Assembly: GCA_020796225.1 (NCBI GenBank) | Contig: CM036760.1 | Span: 3,962,501-4,026,500, forward strand | Source of the DNA: Arion vulgaris | Taxonomy: Eukaryota > Mollusca > Gastropoda > Stylommatophora > Arionidae | Length of the DNA stretch: 64,000 nt | Direction: 5' to 3' | Shown: positions 33,160 through 43,432 of the stretch, in pieces | Numbering within the stretch: the first letter of the stretch is position 1 | How the letters are laid out: each line of letters starts with the position of its first letter | Program-made: the position numbers and the translations under genes | The notes under the pieces: model-generated | The model's input: only the letters and a program-made list of their open reading frames with translations | Database searches by the model: none | Told to the model about the DNA's origin: nothing

Positions 33160-34205
33160 TTCTACAACAGTTTGATATTAAAGAGAGTTGGCTACTAAAG
33201 AGCATAACATCAAGGAAAATTAAATATTTCGAACACATCAAACGACATGAGTGCCCAGAGAAGAGATAGACATGAGTGCCCAGAGAAGAGATAATTTGGG
33301 AGGATTTGGGTCAGGAAGAGGAATGAGAGAAAATCTAAAGATGATGGCTGCAGGATGTCATTGACGATCTGAGAATGACTGCTGCTGACACCAGACAACT
33401 TGCATAGAACAGAGAGTTTTTCTGATGGCTGCAGGATGTCATTGACGATCTGAGAATGACTGCTGCTGACACCAGACAACTTGCATAGAACAGAGAGTTT
33501 TTCTGATGGCTGCAGGATGTCATTGACGATCTGAGAATGACTGCTGCTGACACCAGACAACTTGCATAGAACAGAGAGTTTTTCTGATGGCTGCAGGATG
33601 TCATTGACGATCTGAGAATGACTGCTGCTGACACCAGACAACTTGCATAGAACAGAGAGTTTTTCTGATGGCTGCAGGATGTCATTGACGATCTGAGAAT
33701 GACTGCTGCTGACACCAGACAACTTGCATAGAACAGAGAGTTTTTCTGATGGCTGCAGGATGTCATTGACGATCTGAGAATGACTGCTGCTGACACCAGA
33801 CAACTTGCATAGAACAGAGAGTTTTTCTGATGGCTGCAGGATGTCATTGACGATCTGAGAATGACTGCTGCTGACACCAGACAACTTGCATAGAACAGAG
33901 AGTTTTTCTGATGGCTGCAGGATGTCATTGACGATCTGAGAATGACTGCTGCTGACACCAGCCAACTTGCATAGAACAGAGAGTTTTTCTGATGGCTGCA
34001 GGATGTCATTGACGATCTGAGAATGACTGCTGCTGACACCAGCCAACTTGCATAGAACAGAGAGTTTTTCTGATGGCTGCAGGATGTCATTGACGATCTG
34101 AGAATGACTGCTGCTGACACCAGACAACTTGCATAGAACAGAGAGTTTTTCAGAATGCTGTTATGGGAACCAAGTTCCGGAAGGGCGAGCTACTTGATGA
34201 TGATG
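33160..34205 (+). pseudogene. RTE-type LINE 3' end expanded by a tandem array
   Basis: Starts with sequence matching 47.43-47.53 kb (AGAGAGTTGGCTACTAAAGA; KRHECPEKR). It continues through the 81-bp array and finishes with a FRKGELLDDD-like terminus at 34,175-34,205. The unexpanded equivalent is 47,560-47,705. Confidence 0.8.
33343..34152 (+). repeat. 81-bp tandem array, 10 copies, from an RTE C-terminus
   Basis: Ten near-identical 81-bp units. In the LINE sense frame a unit reads WLQDVIDDLRMTAADTRQLA, a stop (TAG), then NREFF. Units 8 and 9 share a GCCAAC variant. Because 81 is a multiple of 3, the antisense strand is open for 305 codons; those frames are by-products of periodicity. Confidence 0.97.
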
Positions 34206-34210
34206 TTGAT

Positions 34211-34251
<41 letters not shown>
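34206..34251. repeat. (TA)n microsatellite between two LINE fragments
   Basis: TA run with one AA interruption, at the exact 5' boundary of the next RTE-1 copy. Confidence 0.95.
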
Positions 34252-34254
<3 letters not shown>

Positions 34255-35142
34255 TTCTATCTCCGTTATTGTTTGGAGTGGCCATTGACTGGGTGATGCG
34301 AAAATGTTGCAGGTATCAAATGGCATCGATTGGGTAGAAAATAGTCAATTAGAAGATTTGGATTTTACAGATGATATTGCCTTGTTAAGTAGAAACAACC
34401 AAGATATACAAAGAAAAACAGACAACTTGTCATCTATAGCATCAAAAGTTTGGACTGCAGATAAGCTATGAAAGAAACACCTATGGCAAGTAATGCAGAT
34501 ATAACCCTGGAATCTAAAATGTTAAAAATAACAGAGCAGTTCACCTATTTAGGTAGCAATTTTGATTGCACAGGAAATGTTAAAAAGAAATTATGATACA
34601 AATTGGCAAAGCAACATCAGCTTTTAAAAGTCTAAATAAAATATGGAACTGCAAGTTATATAGTATTAAAACTAAATTACGAATTTTCAATTCCAATGTT
34701 GTATCAATCCTAACATATGCCAGCGAGAGTTGGAAAATGACTAAAGATATAGAAAGCAAGTTGAATGCATTTGAAAATAGATGTCTGTGAAAAATAATGA
34801 ATATAAAATGGAAGGAATTCAGAAGAAGTGATGAAATCAGAGAAATGTCTGGTCAACCACAAGTGACAACTGTTATAAGAGAGAGAAGATGGAGATATGT
34901 TGGGCACACCTTGAGGAGAAATGATCAACGAATATCAAAGCAGGCATTGAAGTGGGATGCAAAGGGTTCAAGAAAGAGAGGTCGACCTAAGGAGACCTGA
35001 AACGAACTTTCTGAGAGAGGCAGGAAACATCGGTCTCAGTTCCATAGAGGAGATTGAGCGAGTTGCCCAGGATAGAGCGGTATGGAGAAATTACTTGCAG
35101 GCCTATGTAACGTATAACGGTACGAGAGGAATTATTATTTTA

Positions 35143-35145
<3 letters not shown>
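34252..35145 (+). mobile_element. RTE-1 copy, 5'-truncated within the RT domain
   Basis: Begins at the CILSPLLFGVAIDWVM segment of RT, then LDFTDDIALL (catalytic box), FTYLGSNFDCTG, RIFNSNVVSILTYASESW, ENRCL-stop, RWRYVGHTLRRN, KGSRKRGRP. It has at least three disruptions. The 3' UTR AACGGTACGAGAGGAATTAT and a TTA-rich tail match 28.57 and 63.0 kb. Confidence 0.88.
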
Positions 35146-35146
<1 letters not shown>

Positions 35147-35215
<69 letters not shown>

Positions 35216-35385
35216 GAGACATACAGACAGAGAGAAAAAAGAAAGAGAAAATAGAAACAGAGAAGACAAAGAAAAGGAGATGGGAAAGAGATAAAAGAAA
35301 AGCGATAAGAGAAAAAGACAGAGAAAGGTGACAGGAGAGAAAGAGAGATGGGAAAAATAAAGGTAGGAAATACAATGTGAGAAAT
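35147..35385. repeat. (TA)n, (GA)n and purine-rich tract
   Basis: TA run, then GAGA/CAGA units, then about 170 bp of almost pure A/G. Arg/Glu-rich frames are by-products. Confidence 0.9.
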
Positions 35386-35699
35386 GGGAAGCTACATCTC
35401 ATCAGACAGACGACTGGTCTACTAGAGTACTAAGTAGTAGCACTCACTAACACTGTCCCCTGGTTTTGTAGAGAAAAGAATATTCTCCTATCGATTATTT
35501 TCTGATGTATTCACAGGATTCAGTTTGTTCGTCTGTCCAGCACAAGTAGAAAGTAACGAAAAATTCATTTTACTAAAAGTATTCAAAACATGAAGTCAGG
35601 AACTTGCGTGTTGAGTTTATCGAATAATTCGTTCTTGCGCTAATGGCGACTGGCGTGGAAGCCTAACATGGATAGAGTTATCTGTGTGTAGGTGTTAGT

Positions 35700-38600
35700 T
35701 TATGTCTGTCTAAGTGTTTATAAGTTGTACCAAGTGAAAGAAGAGAAATTGTGTGAGTGTTATCGTCACTGTTTCCATTCCAGAGGGAAAATATATATCT
35801 ATAGCCCGTGTCGTTCTTGCAGATGATGTACGCCATTCTTTTCTATTCTTGGCTGTTCTATGTATTGTTTTCCAGCTTTGATTAGTATCTTTCAGTTCCT
35901 GTTCTACTGTTCTCCTCTCTCTCTCTCTCTTTGCCTTTTTACCCCGGTTGGGGCATAGGCCCTCAACCAACTCATGCCAAGTCTTCCTATCTCTAGCTAT
36001 CTTCTTCAGCTCCCTCCAGCTCTTCTTTATATTGTTGATCTCGCCTCCAAATCTCGTCTCCATGTATTTCTCGGCCTCCCTTCTTTCGCTGCCCTGCGGT
36101 TCAGGCAAGGACCCTTCTTGTTATATTCCCTCCGGTTTTCGCAAAGTGTGTCCTATCCAGCGCCAGCGTCTTTTTAACCTGTTCGTTCACTGGAATCTGT
36201 CTTGTTCTCTCCATAAGTTCCTCATTTGTGACCTATCATACCATCTTATTCCCTCTATTCTGCGCAGACACCAGTTGATGAATGTTTGCAATTTATGCGC
36301 TATTGTTTTAGTTGTTCTCCATGTTTCTGACCCATACAGTAGAACTGCTTTTACATTAGAGTTAAATATCCGAATTTTTGTTCTAGATTTGATTTCTTTG
36401 GACTTCCAAATGTTTCCCAGTGCAATGAAAGCTCCTCTTGCCTTCTGTATTCTTATTTTAACATCTCTATCTGTTCCACCTTCTTTGTCTACGTTGCTGC
36501 CCAAATATGTGTATGATTCTACCTCTTGAAGTGGGATTTCCCCAGGGAGATCGAGTTGTCGTTTGCTTGGTTAATTCTCAATATCTTTGTCTTTCCTTAT
36601 GAATGTTCAGCCCTAGTTGCTGGGACCTTTGATTCAATGTGTTTAGCTTATCCTGCATCTGATTTCGTGTATGTGACAGAAGGCTATATCATCAGCGAAG
36701 TTCAGATCTTCTAGTTGCTCTGTCAGAGTCCATTGGATTCCATTTCTGGTGTTAGTTACTGTGGTCTTCATAATCCAGTCTATTGTCAGTAAGAACAACA
36801 AAGGTGATAGAAGACATCCTTGACGCACTCCTGTTTCTATTCCAAAAGTATCTGTTAGTTTACCTTCATGAAGAACTCTACATTTCATATCTGTATATGT
36901 TGCTTTTATTAGGTTAATAATTTTCTGTGGGATTCCATAATGCCTCATTAATTTCCAAAGGGTTTCCCTATCAATACTGTCAAAAGCCTTCTCATAATCA
37001 ACAAATCCGATATAAAGTGGGGATTTCCATTCAATACTTTGCTCTATTATTATACGTAATGTGGCTATCTGGTCAGCACAGGATCTATTTGGTCGGAAGC
37101 CTGCCTGTTCATCTCTTAACTTTATATCGATGGCCTCTCTCAATCTCTCCAGGATGACTCTGCTTAGTATTTTCCCAGTACTGACAACAGCATTATTCCC
37201 TATAGTTTTCACACTTCTGAAGGTCCCTTTCTTTGGTAGCTTCACCAGGTATCCTTCTCTCCAGTTTGCTGGTATTTCTTCGTCTCCCAGATTCTGCTAA
37301 ATAATTTATACAGTATTTCTGTGGATGTGTTTATGTTGGCTTTAACCGCCTCCGCTGGAATACCATCTGGACCGGCCGCTTTCACATCTTTTAAAAGTTT
37401 AATGGCTTTACTAATCTCCTCCTTGGATGGTTTCTCACAGTTGATGTCCAAGTCAATCTCTGCCGGTTGGATATCTGGGGGTTTTGCAGGTGCTGGTCTG
37501 TTCAGGAGTTCCTTGAAGTATTCCATCCATCTTTCCATTTGGTCTCTAACATTAGTGATAGTTTCCCACTACTATTTTTGATCAACCCATTTGATGGTCT
37601 GTATTTTCCTGCTAGCTTTCTAGTGATGTTGTAAAGATCCCTAAGGTTTTTTTTCCTGCAGCTACCTCTGCTTCTCTTGCTAGATCTTCTACGTATTGTC
37701 TTTTATCTAACTTTATTTGTTTCTTCACCTTCTTGCTAGCTTCTGTGTACTTTCCTGGGCTATGGCTTTGGCAGTTCTAGTTTTGCTATTATTTAAATCT
37801 GCTTTCCTCTTTTTCATTTCTTCTATTTCCTTGAGAGTTTCTGGAGTTATCCATGCCTTATGATTCCGCTCCTTCTTTCCTAATACCTCTGTCCATGTTT
37901 CATTCCAAATATTTTTGGCTTGCTGCCAGCATTCTTCCGCACTCACCTCATCTTCTAATTGCCGCAACACCTCATACTTATTAGAGACTGTGACCGTGAA
38001 CTGTTCCTTTGTTTCTTGACTTCTGAGGTATCCTACATTATATTGGTGTCTATGTTCATGGGATGTTATGTATCGCTTAAGCTTCAGTTTAATTTTACTT
38101 ATCAGCAAATGGTGATCCGAATCTACATCTGCCCCCTTAGAACCCTTACATCTTGTAGAGATGACCTGAATTTCTTGTTTATGCATATGTGGTCAATTTG
38201 ATTTTCTGTTCTGTGATCTGGTGATACCCAGGTTGCTTTATGTATTCTTTTATGTGGAAAGACACTTCCACCTATGACGTATTGATTCGCTTCACAGAAA
38301 TTAGTGAATAGTTCTCCATTTTCGTTCATTATTCCTAGTCCGTGTTTCCCATGATCTCCTCATAGCCTATGTTGTCCGAACCTATTTTGGCATTGAGGTC
38401 GCCCATCAGAATTTTGATGTTCCATTTCTCTGATTACCTATAGTATTTTGAAGTTTTATGTAAAATTCTCTTTACTTTTTCCTCTTTATCATTGGTAGGT
38501 GCATAACACTGGGTCACATTCAAGAATACTTTCTTTTGGTGGTTCTGAATGTTGCTGTGATTATCCTAGGACTCACTGCTTCCCATTTTATTAGTGCATT

Positions 38601-38945
38601 CTCCGCTTCTTTAGATAGCATTAAAGCCACTCCTTCACTATGGGGGCATTTTCTTCCATATGACCTGAGAACAGCATCGTTTCTCCTGTGTTTAGACGTT
38701 GTTTGCCTGCACCATCCACCTAGTTTCACATAATCCCAAGATGCCAATCCCGTGAAATTTCATCTCATTTACAACCTGTGCTGTCTTTCCCATTTGATAC
38801 ATACTTCTAACATTCCAGGTGCCAATTCTGGAGCTTTTCCTAGGTGAAAGGAAGATAATCTGCGGTGTAGACTCCTTGCGGCTTTCTCTGCATCGCTTTA
38901 TACCTCTTCTAGAAGAGCTTCCTTTCCTCTTGGTTGGCACAGTTT
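35700..38945 (-). pseudogene. Near full-length RTE-type ORF2, multiply frameshifted
   Basis: The most complete coding relic. Order on the minus strand: APE-type endonuclease (RIGTWNVRSM at 38.83 kb, GILGLCETRW, MGDLNAKIG at 38.39 kb, SDHHLLISKIK at 38.12 kb); linker; reverse transcriptase (AAGPDGIPAEAVKA 37.38 kb, EQAGFRPNRSCADQ, FVDYEKAFDSIDR, GVRQGCLLSPLLF, LNFADDIAF 36.70 kb); thumb (TKIRIFNSNVKAVLLYGSET); C-terminal tail (RRAGGS...KKIARDRKTWHELVEGL, about 35.95 kb). It would nick target DNA and copy its RNA at the nick. Frame changes occur near 38.74, 38.4, 37.6, 37.25, 36.69 and 36.19 kb. About 1,000 codons in all, normal for RTE ORF2. Confidence 0.92.
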
Positions 38946-39004
38946 TATTTTATTTTTATGTGACTTGTTCATGGTTGGTTGGATTTTGTGCTAAAATTTT
39001 CTAC

Positions 39005-39125
39005 TGGATAGGGTAGCCAGCCCTACGCCAAACCCCACCTTAGTCGCCTCTTGCGACATGCCTTGTAGGTCGCAGTGCCGCTACTCTTTGATCCCCTTGC
39101 GAGCCCCGGCAGCACACGGGCGACT
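39005..39125 (-). mobile_element. SINE-E 5' half
   Basis: GTCGCCTCTTGCGACATGCC, TTGTAGGTCGCAGTGCCGCT, GATCCCCTTGCGAGCCCCGG, CACACGGGCG. The 3' half and GAA tail are absent. Confidence 0.8.
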
Positions 39126-39164
39126 GTTCTCCTCTAGGTCTTTTTAATTCTTCATTGTTTTCCT

Positions 39165-39480
39165 TTAGTCTCTGGTGTTCATCTCAGTGCAGTTTTGGTT
39201 TACCCTCTGGTGTTCATCATAGTGCAGTTGTGGTCCACCCTCTGGTGTGTATCTCAGTGCAGTCTTGGTTTAACCTCTGGTGTCTATCTCAGTGCAGTTT
39301 TTGTTTAACCTAGGGTGTCTATCTCAGTGCGGTTTTAGTTTAGCCTCTGGTGTCTATCTCAATGCAGTTCTTCTGCATTCCTTTGAGTCACAGTTCAGCA
39401 AATGTTTAGTCCTTTCTACTTTCTGTTGAATCTTAGTTCAGTAAATGTTTAGTCACTTGTGCTCTATTTTGAATCACAGT
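39165..39480. repeat. 36-37-bp tandem repeat (about 6x) then 50-bp repeat (about 3x)
   Basis: CTCTGGTGT-CATCTCAGTGCAGTTT units to about 39,375, followed by GAATC-CAGTTCAGTAAATGTTTAG-type units. Non-coding. Confidence 0.85.
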
Positions 39481-39484
39481 TTAA

Positions 39485-40340
39485 CAAATGTATCAGCATT
39501 ACATTTCCCGTCTGTAGATTATGCCGACACTAGAGAACACACCCAGTATCTTGTAACTACAATTTCCCACTACTCCTTCAAATCATATTTTACGTTCACC
39601 TCCTTTATCTCCTCACTCCATCTCTTTCACAAAATATCACAGCTGGTTAATCTAGTTTAGTTAAGATTCAACCCGAGTCACTACCACCTCATCCTCTCCA
39701 TTCAGCAGTGCTTACAATTACTAATGACATTTAGTGCTTATCAGCACATAAATGCCAGGATTGTTTACAAACCATATGTGTCTTCTACACACTCTGTCAA
39801 ATATAGAAGCTCTAGCGTTTTCTCTTGCTAGCGTACTTAGCATGCATTATCAAATATCAAAAAATCTGTCCAACTCTATTTCTATACAAATACGTCACAC
39901 CACCAAGAATTGTAAATCCAAACCAAAATATATTTTAGCATTATCTATCAGGTAGAATTACATATAATGTAAAGACAAACAGGCACGTAATATGATTAAC
40001 TAGCTAACAACCTTTGAGAATGAAAATCGTGGCATATCCGTTACAGAACGTAGTCATCGTCCACAGTAAACGAGTCGTTGATTTTCTATACACCACGTAT
40101 ACGTTCAGTAGTTTCCATTGTTATATGAACGGTGATTTCTGTTTTTACCTGTCGTAAAAAAATCCCACGGAAACGATTTGCTTAACAACCATTAGGAGAC
40201 TAAAAATGTAAAATGAATAGATAACTCTAAAGAAATATGATCAGAGTAATCCCACATAAATTTAAAAAAAAATAATTCCTGCAACGTATCTATAAAATGA
40301 AATGTCTGTAGTCATAGTAACACATTCTGATTGTTATTTG
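39485..40340. other. No recognisable gene or element
   Basis: AT-rich. Short ORFs without motifs. Confidence 0.5.
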
Positions 40341-40342
40341 TA

Positions 40343-40759
40343 AAGGGTGTTTGTAAAGTCTCACAACACTTTATATGTAGAAGAGATTTGAAAAACAGAA
40401 GTGCATGACATCATCAAAAATGGTGTTCTATAGTCAATTGTGGTACAATATGCAGCGAATGACTGTTGTCTGCTGGGGTATATTCTTTTCACTCAAACCA
40501 TAATGATGTTTTCAACTGAAGAAAGTATATTTGACAATATGAAGAAACGTGTACAGACATATCTTGAAGCCTGTAGTGGATATTTTAAACATCTACTATA
40601 ATGAATATTTTATTTGTTCTTTCTAGTTTACCAAGAACAACAGTAGACCATAGCAGTAACTATTGTGACTGATTTTACTACTTTATTTTAGCCCATTTTT
40701 TATGACATAATTTGTCAAACTGACCTACATATGAAGTGTGAGACGTTACAAACACCCTT
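40343..40759 (+). mobile_element. Mariner/Tc1-type deletion derivative, about 417 bp
   Basis: Inverted ends: AAGGGTGTTTGTAAAGTCTC at the left; the right end read inward is AAGGGTGTTTGTAACGTCTC. Similarity continues about 35 bp to ATGTAG. Both ends lie next to TA, and the termini differ by one base. Inside, a 32-codon ORF (40,503-40,601) starts MMFSTEESIF, like a transposase N-terminus. It passes directly to NMKKRVQTYLEACSGYFKHL, like the C-terminus of mariner-type transposases (NM-x-x-RV-x-x-C...HFEHLL). The catalytic core is therefore deleted. Confidence 0.75.
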
Positions 40760-40764
40760 ATATA

Positions 40765-41225
40765 ATCTTATTGTTTACATCTAACCTACAGAGAAGTCAT
40801 CCTGGTGTTATCCAAATATTGTTCTTTTCATTGAATTACTGACATGGCCGTGTCGTGCTATGATATAGAGATGCGGCTGCATCAGGCGGCTCCTAGGGGC
40901 GACATAATCAACAAAATCAAAATTACAATTGAAGGTTATTGAAGGAAAAAACATTTAAGGGGTGGCATTTTGAAGACATGCATCATACTGAGAAAATATA
41001 CAGCACAGCACTGATTACTGAACCCGCATAATAGTAGTTGGTGCAGATTCATGCGCGCAATCTCTCCCAACAGATGTCGAAGGTGTTACACTGATAGTTC
41101 AAGTGACTCGCTGGTTAAAATAACCATTAAGTTTGGCTTGATTGACAAAATGTCAACTGTAGCGTTTCTAACATGTCATCTGCTTCTTATGAGGTGAAAA
41201 ACAAACAAATTCGAGAGATTCTTCT
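40765..41225. other. Mostly unassigned; trace of RNH-LINE
   Basis: 41,060-41,125 (CTCTCCCAACAGATGTCGAA, then GACTCGCTGGTTAAA) matches the minus-strand RNH-LINE tail at 47.9 kb. Nothing else recognised. Confidence 0.4.
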
Positions 41226-41229
41226 TCTT

Positions 41230-42080
41230 CTTCTTCCGACGTTTTTAAACATCGATTTGTTTACTTCTAAAGTAGTTAGTGTTCAACTAGAGTCTGTGTA
41301 CATCTCCTCTTGTCTTTGACTGACATGGGGATTGTCCATATGTGCTTTCTCTATTCTTTGTATGTTGGGCACTCTTTGCAGGATGTGTGTCTCTGTCACC
41401 TTGCTGATGTCACATGATGTGTGTCTCTGTCATTGTGCTGGTGTCACATGATGTGTGTCTCTGTAATCTGCTGATGTCACATGATGTGTGTGTCTGTAAT
41501 CTTGCTGGTGTCACAGATGTGTCGTCCTCTGTCTTCTTGCTGTGTATCACATGATGTGTGTCTGTCACCTTGCTGATGTCATATGATGTGTGTCTCTGTC
41601 ATCTTGCTGGTGTCAAATGATGTGTGTCTCTGTCACCTTGCTGGTGTCACATGATGTGTGTCTCAGTCACTTTGCTGGTGTCACATGATGTGTGTCTCTG
41701 TCAGCTTGCTGGTGTCACATGATGTGTGTCTCTGTCATTTGCTGTGTCACATGATGTGTGTCTCTGTCATTGTGCTGGTGTCACATGTGTAAATGTAAGT
41801 AGAATATGTCTTGTACTTGTTTAACATATGGTACCTCAGTATTGTACCCTGTTCGTAGACGAAAAATGACAACCTGTTCTTCTCTATTGATTTGGTAATT
41901 AGCTTCATGCTGTTCATGCCTGGTGACCTCTCACTCATTTCTTCCTGAAGTCAATTTTTATCTGTTCTTCGTTTCCTCGCCATCATACTGGTGCTTGTCT
42001 GTGGTAGTCTGTCTCCTGCTTTGGCAATATGTGTCCGTAGTCTCGTTGCCATGTGCTCCGCATAGGGATTGTGGACCTCA
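41230..42080 (-). pseudogene. RNH-LINE 3' end containing a tandem array
   Basis: Minus strand: a QVVIFRLRTGYNTE segment at 41.83-41.87 kb, the expanded knuckle array, then THILQR-type sequence near 41.37 kb and the 3' UTR. The CDTSKVTETHI motif is the usual Cys/His knuckle of this LINE type. Confidence 0.6.
41378..41788 (-). repeat. 34-bp tandem array, about 12 copies, from an RNH-LINE knuckle
   Basis: Unit CTTGCTGGTGTCACATGATG plus TGTGTCTCTGTCA. On the minus strand it spells the CDTSKVTETH segment. Units vary (deletions near 41,466, 41,515 and 41,738). 34 is not a multiple of 3, so no continuous protein. Confidence 0.85.
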
Positions 42081-42084
42081 GAGA

Positions 42085-42425
42085 TAATCATCATCATTAG
42101 GTGCCGTCTCTTCATTGAAGGTTGGCTGCAATGAATCTCCAGCATCCTCTGTCTTTCGCCTTGGTGTTGCACTCTGAAACCTGTCCATTTCTTAAAATTT
42201 CCCTCCCATTTATCTCTCGGTCTTCCTCTTGCTCTTCCCCTCTCAACTTTCCTCTCTAGTAAAGATTTTATCCAGGTGTCATGCCTTTTATGTGCCCAAA
42301 ATACTTTACTTGTCTGAATTTTATTTCTCTTAATAGTTGCCAGAGATAATGAAGAAAACGAAAAACACAGTTTATAAAGCGCGCAGAAAAGTCGGTTTTA
42401 GAAATCCTTGCTTATCCTAGCGTGT
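42085..42425 (-). pseudogene. RTE C-terminal relic (minus) joined to another (plus)
   Basis: 42,085-42,345 matches 20.89-21.24 kb without its internal duplication. 42,350-42,425 is a short plus-strand piece of the 22.94-kb family (GTTTATAAAGCGCGCAGAAA). Confidence 0.6.
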
Positions 42426-42579
42426 GAGGCAACGTAATTAGAGAGAAGTAGTAACATGTACTATTGCGATATTTTACTATTGAGATTTGTAACATTGTTA
42501 CATGTATTACTGGGATATTTAGCACCACGTCGATACACAAAAACAAATTAGAAAAATGAAACATTAGCCTTGCATCATG

Positions 42580-42935
42580 TAACTGATAAAGTTCTTTTGT
42601 TCGAAACGTCTTCTTCATTTTCTTCGAACGCTCTATATTGACAACTTGTTAACCATTCTTTGTGATTTGTATGTGATCTGAGCTAAGAGATTGCACGTTG
42701 TGCCAGTTATGCGCCTACAAGTAGGCCAGCACATCCAATTTCTGCGATTTTTAAAAATTTACTATGGTAGCTTCCCTAGGTCCCTACCTCCATCGTCTTT
42801 TACAACATGCCATGTAGGTCGTAGTGGTACCATCCTTTGCTCCCCTTGCAAGCCCTGACAACACACGGGCGGGTCGAAACGTCGATTGTGTTGTGTCTGT
42901 TGTTGTTTACGATGACAAACTATCTTATTTCTTGT
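42580..42935 (+). mobile_element. Penelope-like pLTR split by SINE-E
   Basis: ACTGATAAAGTTCTTTTGTT then CGAAACGTC at 42,581-42,610 is a hammerhead-like pLTR core. It resumes with CGAAACGTCGATTGTGTTGT at 42,875. Confidence 0.55.
42611..42873 (-). mobile_element. SINE-E copy with 10-bp TSD
   Basis: TCGAAACGTC at 42,601-42,610 and 42,874-42,883. Typical SINE-E blocks between. Confidence 0.9.
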
Positions 42936-43020
42936 TTTGATATTTCGTGACTTTGTAAATAGGTCTGCTTCAATCCTCGTTTTTATTGGTTTCCATCAAC
43001 TGTGGGCACTATGGATTGAG

Positions 43021-43062
43021 TTCGGGTGGGGAGGGGGTGGGGGGGGGTGTGGAGTGGTTGCG
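43021..43062. other. G-rich run, possible G-quadruplex
   Basis: GGGTGGGGAGGGGGTGGGGG and following G runs: more than four G-tracts of three or more within about 40 bp on the plus strand. Confidence 0.6.
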
Positions 43063-43432
43063 GATTCTAAGGCCAAGATATACTCAAGCGATACAGAACA
43101 AGAGGAAACATGAAACCCTGTCTGGCTGTACTCACGCAGACTGGTAAATCGATCGCATTTTGGCTGTCGTTGGTGTCGTATGACCAGAGTAGTACCAATT
43201 TTATCACAACCAGACCGATTGGGCACGCACGATTTAGTCGATGGTGGTGATGTAGAGAAAGTCTTCGTGTGACGGCTTATTTGTGACTTCTGTGTTTTCT
43301 ATTCCCCATGTGCATTGACTTGCCTTTTGTAGAAGACAGATGTGTGTGTGTGTGTCTCTTCTATAGTCCGTCTTAATCTCGTGAAAGGGTTATTAATTGT
43401 GGTTGCGTGACTATCAAAGACATCTACTAGTA

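Noticed and set aside
33210..34127. A 305-codon minus-strand ORF with eleven-fold 27-residue periodicity, looking like a repeat protein.
   Set aside because: It is antisense to a LINE tail amplified in 81-bp units; the open frame follows from the unit length being divisible by 3 and lacking a stop in that frame.
35948..36529. 193-codon plus-strand ORF with apparent hydrophobic segments.
   Set aside because: Exactly antisense to the thumb and tail of the RTE ORF2.
36643..37245. A functional reverse transcriptase gene of 200 codons.
   Set aside because: It is an internal slice of one RTE ORF2 with frameshifts on both sides; endonuclease and thumb are in other frames.
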